A stretch of DNA of 7,745 nucleotides from Candidatus Latescibacterota bacterium (GTDB lineage Bacteria > Latescibacterota > UBA2968 > UBA8231): NCBI GenBank assembly GCA_003529325.1, contig DPVW01000086.1, positions 1 through 7,745 of the forward strand, written 5' to 3'. Of this stretch, positions 1-5,738 are shown in pieces. The position numbers were made by a program, and so were the translations under genes. The notes beneath the pieces are model-generated. The model was not told the origin of the DNA. It ran no database searches and saw only the letters and a program-made list of their open reading frames with translations. The stretch's first letter is position 1; every line of letters starts with the position of its first letter.

Positions 1-870
1 CTGCGCCGCAACAACGGGTAGTCTATCTCGTCGATCAACGGCGCCAGGGAGGCGATCCCCTCGTTGCGGGCAACAAATCCCAGGTCGGTGAGCAACGTCG
101 TGAGCTCGTCGAGGGACATCTGGCTCACAGGCAGTTTCCCCAGGCACTTCCTGACATGGTCCGTTGACACATTCTTCTGTGGCACCGCCAGCTTCCTATC
201 CTCCGCCAGATACAGCGCTTCCAGCGACTGCATGCCGGCGCACCGGACCTGTTCAGCCAGGCCCTGACAGGTCGCGGCGATCTCGTCCAGACTGAGGCCC
301 TCGACAGGACGTCCCAATAGTTCGAGCAGTCCCGCCGATGGCTGCGGCGGTGCAGGCGACGCTTGCTCCTGCGAGGAGGTTTTCACCCGCAGCGGATGGC
401 CACCGCAGTTCACCGGCGACGGCCAACTCGGCTGTCCGTCGCATAACGAGCCGTTGTGCGTCTTCGATTTCCTCATCGGGGAGGCCCTCGAGAAAGATCA
501 TCTCCATCTCGGCGTAGTGACGTGGACGAGCGGACAACAGGACCTTGCCATTTTCTTGGGACAGGGAGCGGACCAGAATCTGAATGGCGCCGTCCTCCGC
601 ATCTGCCAGCAGATCGAAGTCCGGTTTCACCACGGCCTGCAGAAGGGTCCAACTCTTCAAGCCGTATTCGCTGGCGATGACGTGCTGCGCTTCCTGCAGC
701 GACACCTCGGTCCCGACGATGTCAGCCGCAGCTACATCCGCAAGGCGTGGCAGATGCGTGCGCAGACGCGTCGATACTGCAGACTCGCCGGCGGTGCGCA
801 CACAGCAGTTCGCGGGCCTGCTTCTTGAGTTGCTTGAGACTGGGGCGTGGGGGGTAGTGTAGACAGACAT
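1..870 (-). pseudogene. Frame-disrupted FliG-C-like / MotA-like helical-repeat protein, 3' end outside window
   Basis: The likely start is the ATG at 868-870 (MSVYTTP), preceded by a good ribosome site (GAAGAGG, 876-882). The coding signal then changes frame three times. After MSVYTT, the family-like stretch PPRPSLKQLKKQARELL is read one frame away; adding one C to the six-C run (849-854) restores it. Near 784-796 (RC CACCGCCGGCGAG) the frame returns, as if one base were extra, giving RTHLPRLADV and then EAQHVIASEYGLKSWTLLQAV, typical of the short N-terminal region before bacterial ankyrin-type repeats. A segment at about 420-640 (IQILVRSL, then EEIEDAQRLVMRRTAELAVAGEL) resembles the FliG C-terminal domain. 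Between about 340 and 410 the frame shifts again and stays open to position 1. That last part holds two tandem copies of a helical unit, PVEGLSLDEI and PVSQMSLDEL, each followed by an AR/VR-x-x-G-x-x-SL motif; the second ends DEIDYPLLRR, like the cytoplasmic helices of MotA. The domain names are from memory and are moderate calls. It may be a decaying gene or a sequencing artefact. Confidence 0.6.
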
Positions 871-1025
871 AGCAACCTCTTCCATATGGTGCGCCTGGGA
901 TCCGCTCCCTACAGGCAGAAAGAAGGCTGCGAATTGTGAAGATATCTTTTTCTGGAAGGTAGACCTCGGCCTTTCCCGCGGACTGGCGGCTCCCTTCCGA
1001 AGCCACCTGCAATCGACATCTCAGG
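871..1025. other. Non-coding gap between the SDR remnant and the frame-disrupted gene
   Basis: These 155 bases carry no convincing coding signal on either strand; the minus-strand frame that is open here only becomes protein-like after the 870 start of the next gene. On the minus strand the gap holds the ribosome site of that gene (876-882) and one moderate inverted repeat (985-1007). No clear -35/-10 pair was found. The downstream gene probably has its own promoter here or is read through from the operon; the sequence does not decide. Confidence 0.5.
985..1007 (-). other. Inverted repeat downstream of the SDR remnant
   Basis: On the minus strand GGTGGCT and AGCCGCC can pair over seven positions (one G-T) around a nine-base loop. 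It begins about 18 bases after the remnant's stop codon, where a terminator would be expected. No T-run follows, so it is not a classical intrinsic terminator; it may be a weak attenuating or mRNA-end hairpin, or chance in GC-rich DNA. Confidence 0.25.
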
Positions 1026-1183
1026 TCACTGTGCCGTCCAGCCCCCATCTACGGGCATGGCCATTCCCGTCGTCAATGAGGCAGCGTCCGAACACAACCA
1101 CAAGACGGCACCGTCGATCTCCGCCGGCCGCCTGTGACGATGGCAACTTTTCCTTCCAGATCCGTTCCTCGTCCTTCGGTCAT
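1026..1183 (-). pseudogene. Short-chain dehydrogenase/reductase remnant with large internal deletion
   Basis: The minus strand opens with ATG at 1181-1183, with GGGGAG (1196-1201) upstream, and reads MTEGRGTDL then EGKVAIVTGG. This is the first beta strand and the start of the TGxxxGxG NAD(P)-binding motif of classical SDR enzymes. At about 1127-1130 the sequence jumps, one frame away, to RPAEIDGAVLWLCSDAAS followed by TTGMAMPVDGGWTAQ and a TGA at 1026-1028. This is the typical SDR C-terminus (substrate-loop end, last strand VDGGW). About 200 of the usual 250 residues are missing, including the Rossmann core, the NNAG motif and the Ser-Tyr-Lys catalytic residues, so it cannot be an active enzyme. 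The N-terminal frame continues only to a nearby TGA. It lies 18 bases after the oxygenase gene in the same direction and was probably the last gene of that operon. The GC-rich junction (GGCGGCCGGCGGA on the minus strand) resembles both the TGG-G-G coding sequence and the GRPAE coding sequence, which suggests deletion by microhomology. Assembly collapse is the alternative. Confidence 0.85.
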
Positions 1184-1201
1184 TTTCGCATAAACTCCCC
1201 G

Positions 1202-2203
1202 TCATGATTTCTCGCGAGTTCCTTCTTCTCCGAACAGAAAGGACAGCAGCGAAAATCGCCTGCCATCAAGGACGGGCGTCACCTCGTGCAGATGAGCGCA
1301 GGAGAACACCACGGCGCCCCCCGGTTCGGGGCGATACAGATGCGGGCCGAATTCCGGGAATCGTAGATGTCCCCCATCGTAGCCGTCATTCAGATTGATC
1401 GTCAGGGCGAAGCGCCTGTGGGCCGTGGCGGGACTCAGATTGTCTCGATGGGCGTGGAAGAATCCACTCGACGCCGCATCGTAGCAGGCGATCTTGAAAC
1501 CCTCGAAGCGTGTCGCCCGATAGGCGAAGGCACGCTGCACCTCAGGCATCACCCGCCGGCCAATGGTGGCGGACAGCATCTCCATCAGCTTTTCGTCGGC
1601 CACGACGTGATCCCGCCGACTCTTGTTCTGGTGGTCGATGGATTCTTGCCGCACAGTCCCATCCGACTGCTCCACGCCCGTCTCCTCGTTGCCGCCCTGG
1701 TCCCATACCTGCATGAGGAAGTCGCAGATTTCGCGCTCCAATACGTGATCGATCAACAATACCGGGGCCTGGGCCTGGACCTCGATCGGTTCGATCTCCC
1801 TGTCGACCTCCGCTGCCAGCGCGCGAACCTGGGTCAGCGTATCTGTCCCAGCAGACGGTTTGAGAGACCCCAGCACACGCAGATTGGCGTCCAATACAAG
1901 CGCTACACTCTCGGTTCCGGTGTCCAACCTGTACGCTTTCCACACGGCGCCGGTCTCGTCGTGAAACACGGGGAAGGACACACGTATTGCCGGTCTTACC
2001 TGTCCACTCACGCCAAAGATGGGGAGATCGCTACTCTCACTCAGACCGTCAAGCCATTCCTGCAATGGCGGCTCAGGGCCGCCCTGCAGAAAAACCAGCA
2101 ACGTCGGCGCCCCCCCGGCCCGGGCGTAGAACCTGGTCTTCTGACCATCCGGACCCAGAGGCAGAACGAAGTCGGTCGCCCTGTCCCCACGACTCGGCGC
2201 CAT
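1202..2203 (-). CDS. Peroxiredoxin-fold / 2-oxoglutarate-Fe(II) oxygenase (prolyl-4-hydroxylase-like) fusion
   Basis: This 333-residue protein has two domains. Residues about 5-135 resemble an AhpC/TSA peroxiredoxin or thioredoxin fold (GDRATDFVLP, TLLVFLQG, ALVLDANLRVLG). The position of the peroxidatic cysteine is lost: the first Cys in the protein is residue 160, so this half is probably non-catalytic and may be structural or a binding domain. Residues about 145-325 form a prolyl-4-hydroxylase-type double-stranded beta-helix. Visible iron ligands are His252-x-Asp254 (FFHAHRDN) and His306 (HLHEVTPV); Arg316 in GRRF is the expected 2-oxoglutarate anchor. The family couples oxidative decarboxylation of 2-oxoglutarate to hydroxylation of a protein side chain or small molecule; the substrate here is unknown. 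There is no signal peptide, so it is likely cytoplasmic. Its ATG overlaps the stop of the upstream gene by one base (TGATG) and it lacks a clear ribosome site, so it probably depends on translational coupling. The C-terminal domain call is firm, the N-terminal one fairly so. Confidence 0.88.
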   Translation of the reverse strand: MAPSRGDRATDFVLPLGPDGQKTRFYARAGGAPTLLVFLQGGPEPPLQEWLDGLSESSDLPIFGVSGQVRPAIRVSFPVFHDETGAVWKAYRLDTGTESVALVLDANLRVLGSLKPSAGTDTLTQVRALAAEVDREIEPIEVQAQAPVLLIDHVLEREICDFLMQVWDQGGNEETGVEQSDGTVRQESIDHQNKSRRDHVVADEKLMEMLSATIGRRVMPEVQRAFAYRATRFEGFKIACYDAASSGFFHAHRDNLSPATAHRRFALTINLNDGYDGGHLRFPEFGPHLYRPEPGGAVVFSCAHLHEVTPVLDGRRFSLLSFLFGEEGTREKS

Positions 2204-3951
2204 CAGCCGATGACCCGCATCGGCAGTGGCTCAGTGGTCGGATCGATGTCGAAGTCTAGAGCCAGTTCGTCTGCCCCGTGGCGCAGGGTCACCTTGCCCG
2301 TTCCCAGCGGAGCATCCACCCCCGGGGCGTCGAACAAGGGATAGCCGGCGTAATCGAGATCCCGACCATCCACACGATGCGGACCATCGTATGCCATCTC
2401 CAGGCGAGACCCCGTGGAGGAATTTACCGACACACGCCCCGCATCCGGCCATCCACTCAGATCGAAGTGGGCTGCCTCACTGCGTACCTGGCAGAACGCA
2501 TCGAAGCTGCCCGCCGCCGCCTTCTCGACCGCCTCCAGAACCAGACCGGCGTTGAGATCGTGGATACGCAGCAACCATCCGTCGATCCAGTTGCCATCCT
2601 TGCCCGGTTCGTAGATGTCCTCCCAGCGATACGGGCCGATGGGCCGTAAGCCGACGTAGAAGTCCTGCTGGTCACTCAGGATCCAACCATTCTGTTCGGA
2701 CCAGGTGGATCCCTTCGGCAGGAAGCAGTTGACGAATGGGGTTTCGTCGTCGGCAGGGATCCGATACAGCACGATGATCGTGCCCTCGTGTTGCATCATG
2801 CGCTCATACGGAGAGCCGCCAAACAGTCGATCCGACACCTGCAAATACGGTTTTCTCGTACCGACGGAGCGACCCACGCGCTGCGGCAACTCCGGCAGGA
2901 ACGAGCTGAACCGAAGGGCGGAACGATAGGGATGATTGCAGCAGATCTTGGCCTGGTGTCTGGCGCCACGCCAAGTCAGATCCCACGAGGTAAGATCGAT
3001 CGGTCCCGCTCCCGCCTCGACCATGCCCGTCTGCGTCGAGCCGAGGGCGAAGGAGCGACTCATCCAGGTGTATTTTCGCACCGGGTCAGGTGCGCGCTCG
3101 ACGTGTCGATAGATGGCGCGGGGCGGCTTCGTCTTGCGAACCACGTGAGGCGTATCTCGATCCAGTGCCAGCCGCGCCAGCAGTTCCGGCGGCCGATAGG
3201 CGGCAGCAGCAGCGGGTGTGGCATAGGTCTGACAATGCCGCTCGGGCTCGAACTCCTCGTCGCCGAAGTAGAGATAATTGAGTCCCTGCCCGGGGCCCAC
3301 CTGCGTCCAGGTGTTGACATTGCCCTCGCGACCATGACCACCGGCGTAGGCGCCATGGAAATACTCGAGGGCCATGTCCGCCAGCAGCAGATCGACGACT
3401 TTCGCCGCCTGCCGTTTTACGACCTGGTCACGCGCATGTTCGGCCAGTGCGAGATAGGGAGTGAAGTGCTCGTTGTGATAACCCGTCGAGTCGTATTCGT
3501 AATGGCCGATCGTCGCGGTGCGAGCGATCATGCCCAGGATCCAGCGACTCGCCTCGGCGTGCATTGCCGCCGGCGGCAGACCATTCCAGAAGATCGGCTC
3601 ATCCGCCCAGCGCTCGGCGGCCAGCAGATTGCCAGCGTAGAACATGAGCCAGTGATTTTCCGTGTTGCCCCGCTGTTGCAGGCAATCAAAGAACATGCGC
3701 TTGATGTGATCCGCCGCAGCCGCCGGCAAGCGGTCCTCCCAGCGGCACAACAGATGAATCCCGGGAATGAGGTTGAATGGCCCCGGCTCGTGATACCGCT
3801 CGACGATCTCCATCACCTCATTAGGATCCGCGTCGCAGGCGAGGGCGGCATGGAAACTCCACAGGGAACGATGGCCGCCACGGTCGTAACATGCCCGCAG
3901 CAGTTGCTGGGCCCGGGCGTCGACCTGCCGGTGATATTCTGTATCCGTCAT
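2203..3951 (-). CDS. Conserved hypothetical protein, predicted alpha/alpha-toroid plus beta-sandwich (lyase/hydrolase-like)
   Basis: This is a 582-residue protein I cannot place in a named family. Residues about 1-270 are helix-rich and aromatic, with spaced motifs typical of alpha/alpha-toroid carbohydrate-active proteins: NTENHWLMFYAGNLLA (96-111), YEYDSTGYHNEHFTPYLA (151-168) and GGHGREGN (204-211). Residues about 290-580 look beta-rich (TWMSRSFALGS, TIIVLYRIP, GKVTLRHG), as in the C-terminal sandwich of heparinase- or alginate-lyase-like enzymes. By this resemblance the TENH, Tyr/His and HGR residues are candidate active-site positions, but function is inference. No signal peptide or membrane segment is present at the N-terminus (MTDTEYHRQVDARAQQ), which is unusual for polysaccharide lyases and points to a cytoplasmic role on oligosaccharides or to a non-enzymatic role. 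The start is well supported: GAGAGG (3957-3962) lies five bases upstream of the ATG. That ATG overlaps the stop of the propeller gene (ATGA), and its own stop overlaps the oxygenase start, so the three are co-translated. Confidence 0.8.
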   Translation of the reverse strand: MTDTEYHRQVDARAQQLLRACYDRGGHRSLWSFHAALACDADPNEVMEIVERYHEPGPFNLIPGIHLLCRWEDRLPAAAADHIKRMFFDCLQQRGNTENHWLMFYAGNLLAAERWADEPIFWNGLPPAAMHAEASRWILGMIARTATIGHYEYDSTGYHNEHFTPYLALAEHARDQVVKRQAAKVVDLLLADMALEYFHGAYAGGHGREGNVNTWTQVGPGQGLNYLYFGDEEFEPERHCQTYATPAAAAAYRPPELLARLALDRDTPHVVRKTKPPRAIYRHVERAPDPVRKYTWMSRSFALGSTQTGMVEAGAGPIDLTSWDLTWRGARHQAKICCNHPYRSALRFSSFLPELPQRVGRSVGTRKPYLQVSDRLFGGSPYERMMQHEGTIIVLYRIPADDETPFVNCFLPKGSTWSEQNGWILSDQQDFYVGLRPIGPYRWEDIYEPGKDGNWIDGWLLRIHDLNAGLVLEAVEKAAAGSFDAFCQVRSEAAHFDLSGWPDAGRVSVNSSTGSRLEMAYDGPHRVDGRDLDYAGYPLFDAPGVDAPLGTGKVTLRHGADELALDFDIDPTTEPLPMRVIG

Positions 3952-4814
3952 GTCGTCCTCTCTGGCGCCAGGATCATGCGCACGCTGTCAAAATCCCCGA
4001 CCTGGCCCCAGTGCGTACCACCATCCTCGCTGCGCCACAATCCACCGGGGTTGGCGCCGACGAGCCACGGTCCACCCTCGTCGGGGTGTGCTGCCACTGC
4101 GGAGACGAGCAGACTCGGACCACTGCGCTGCCAACTGGAATCTCCGTCTCCGACAACGATGCCTGCCAGCGTACCCGCAAGGATCTGATCCGCCGTGGCA
4201 CTGAGGGAGAAAATGCTGGCATGATCGAGGTCGGTACCGGCTTGAGACCAAACAGCGCCGTCCACTGAGCGCCAGATTCCGCCACCGTCCGTGCCCGCCC
4301 ATAGAGCGCCATGGGCATGCAGCAAGGCACGGCAGGGTACGCCCGCCAACTCGGTACGCTCCCAGCGATTTTCCGCGGCTACGTAGATCAGCACCCCCGC
4401 TTCCGTGCCCACCAGCCAGTGCTCCTGCGTCTGCGGGTGGGCGAGGACAGCATTGCTGAAACGTTCGTTCAGACTCAGATCATCCGAGCAGCTGCGCCAG
4501 CGTTTGGCCCCGTGTTCCGCCGATCGCCCGAAGGCGAGTCCATAGGGGGACACGGCGACAACACCCGGGTCACCGCTGTCGGCGGCGATGCCGAGTACTT
4601 CGGTAAGCGTCTCGTCGTGCAGTTGCACCCACTGCTCGGGACTTGAATCGACTTGCCACACCCCCGCCATCGTTGCACATAGCAGTTGTTCAGGCCGACG
4701 GATCAGATCGGTGACGAGATGACCCGTCCCTCCTCTTGCCTGCCAGTGGATACCATCCCCACTGTGATACACACCATTGGCACCCACCAGCCAGTCATGT
4801 ATCCAGTCCGTCAC
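3948..4814 (-). CDS. Asp-box (BNR-like) beta-propeller protein
   Basis: This 288-residue protein is built of short repeating blades of the type GLWRSEDGGTHW. Clear Asp-box motifs (S-x-D-x-G-x-x-W, some lacking one residue) occur at residues 18-24 (SGDGIHW), 183-189 (SVDGAVW) and 262-269 (SEDGGTHW). Between them recur LVGAN, LVGTEAG, LWAGTDGGG, ILAGTLAG and LVGANPGG strand-turn units, about six in all. Such propellers occur in sialidases, sortilin-like proteins and photosystem-assembly factor YCF48. None of the sialidase arginine triad is evident, so this is more likely a binding, scaffold or uncharacterised enzyme protein. There is no signal peptide. The start is GTG at 4812-4814, chosen because AAGGAG stands five bases upstream and the sequence immediately opens with a blade (DWLVGANGVY). 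It is the first gene of the minus-strand operon, and its TGA overlaps the next ATG (ATGA, 3948-3951). The fold is confident; the role is unknown. Confidence 0.85.
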   Translation of the reverse strand: MTDWIHDWLVGANGVYHSGDGIHWQARGGTGHLVTDLIRRPEQLLCATMAGVWQVDSSPEQWVQLHDETLTEVLGIAADSGDPGVVAVSPYGLAFGRSAEHGAKRWRSCSDDLSLNERFSNAVLAHPQTQEHWLVGTEAGVLIYVAAENRWERTELAGVPCRALLHAHGALWAGTDGGGIWRSVDGAVWSQAGTDLDHASIFSLSATADQILAGTLAGIVVGDGDSSWQRSGPSLLVSAVAAHPDEGGPWLVGANPGGLWRSEDGGTHWGQVGDFDSVRMILAPERTT

Positions 4815-4901
4815 CAGTTCTCCTTATCCTCATGGAGTCATAAGTTGTGGCAATCGTGCTGGGCCCAGTCCAATGAGACAAGCACCGGAGGCACCTGAAG
4901 G
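4815..4901. promoter_or_regulatory. Divergent intergenic region with 10-base palindrome
   Basis: These 87 bases separate the propeller operon (minus) from the carbon-nitrogen hydrolase (plus), so promoters for both should lie here. A perfect palindrome, CTGGGCCCAG (4859-4868), sits almost exactly at the centre and could be an operator for a shared regulator. Ribosome sites are clear at both ends: AAGGAG on the minus strand five bases before the GTG, and GGAGG at 4887-4891 ten bases before the plus-strand ATG. No sigma-70 hexamer pair is convincing. A 10-base palindrome can also arise by chance in GC-rich DNA. Confidence 0.4.
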
Positions 4902-5738
4902 ATGTTTCGCTCTCTCGATGTAGCGGCAATTTCGTTCGTCCCACAGAAGTTTGCCATCGACAGCAATTGTGATCGCCTCGAAGAGACCTTCCGGGAGGCC
5001 GCCGCCGGTGGCGCTCAACTGGCGCTGGCCCCCGAAGGCATCGTCGAGGGGTACGTCGTCAACGAGATCGCCGCCGGCGAGACGCCCGCCACTCGTATGC
5101 ACGACGTCGCCATCACCATGCGCGGACCCGTGATCCGCCGCTTTCGCCTGCTTGCCTGCGAACTCGGCATCGGTCTCGCATTTGGTTGTGCCGAACGCAT
5201 CGGTCGAAATGTCTACAACTGCGCCGTCTTCATCGATGCCAGCGGTCGCCTGTGCGGAAAGTATCACAAAATGCAGCTCGCCGAGGGCAGCCATCGCTCC
5301 TGGTGGTTCAATCGCCTCGGCAAGAACAGCCGCGCCATCAACACGCCATACGGCCGTGGCGGATTTCTCATCTGCAATGACCGCTGGAATGCCGATATCG
5401 CCCGCATCCCCGTCCTCGATGGCGCCCGCTTTCTGCTGATTCCGTCCTTCGGCAGTCGCGCCAAGGCTCAGGACCACGCGGTGCTCGCTCGCGCCCGCGA
5501 AAATGGCGTGCCCATCGTCGAGGCCAACGTAGGCGTCACCCTCATCGTCAACAAAGGAGAGATCGTCGCGGTGTCACGCAAGATGAACAACATCCTTTAT
5601 GGCGAGATCGATATCCCCGCCGCGCCATCAACCCGCAACCGTGATGACCACGAGCGCGCCTTCCTGCGCTGGCGCCGCAAGGAGATGCCCACCCGTTATG
5701 CCAGCTCACCTTCCTCGCGCAGCGCCCGTAGCGTCTGA
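4902..5738 (+). CDS. Carbon-nitrogen hydrolase (nitrilase superfamily)
   Basis: This 278-residue protein spans one full CN-hydrolase domain, the usual length for the superfamily. The Glu-Lys-Cys catalytic triad is visible: Glu45 in LALAPEGIVEGY, Lys123 in GKYHKMQL and Cys158 in FLICNDRW. Further family blocks are the VYNCAVFID strand, ARARENGVPIVEANV and the short KGEIVAVSR segment. The fold hydrolyses amides, carbamoyl groups or, less often, nitriles, using a thioester on the cysteine. The FLICNDRW context and the size favour an amidase or carbamoylase over a true nitrilase, but the substrate cannot be read from sequence. It is soluble with no signal peptide. The ATG has GGAGG ten bases upstream. 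It is transcribed alone, divergent from the propeller operon, and its last 43 bases overlap the end of the convergent aminotransferase gene; the tail (ASSPSSRSARSV) is low complexity, probably non-essential. Nearby D-amino-acid and PLP enzymes would suit a role in amide or amine metabolism (inference). Confidence 0.9.
   Translation: MFRSLDVAAISFVPQKFAIDSNCDRLEETFREAAAGGAQLALAPEGIVEGYVVNEIAAGETPATRMHDVAITMRGPVIRRFRLLACELGIGLAFGCAERIGRNVYNCAVFIDASGRLCGKYHKMQLAEGSHRSWWFNRLGKNSRAINTPYGRGGFLICNDRWNADIARIPVLDGARFLLIPSFGSRAKAQDHAVLARARENGVPIVEANVGVTLIVNKGEIVAVSRKMNNILYGEIDIPAAPSTRNRDDHERAFLRWRRKEMPTRYASSPSSRSARSV

Noticed and set aside
722..1048. Minus-strand 108-codon frame starting at 1048 as a separate gene
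   Set aside because: Only its PPRPSLKQLKKQARELL part is protein-like, and that belongs to the frame-disrupted gene starting at 870; the upstream portion overlaps the SDR stop and looks non-coding.
1367..2344. 325-codon open frame on the plus strand
   Set aside because: It is antisense to the oxygenase fusion, whose iron-binding motifs are unambiguous; no motif or ribosome site was seen for the plus-strand frame.
2788..4188. 466-codon open frame on the plus strand
   Set aside because: It lies opposite the toroid and propeller genes, which have ribosome sites and coupled overlaps. Its translation is Arg/His-rich with no recognisable motif; long antisense frames are expected in GC-rich DNA.
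4830..5477. Minus-strand frame opposite the carbon-nitrogen hydrolase
   Set aside because: The plus strand carries the full Glu-Lys-Cys triad and a ribosome site; the minus frame shows no family motif.
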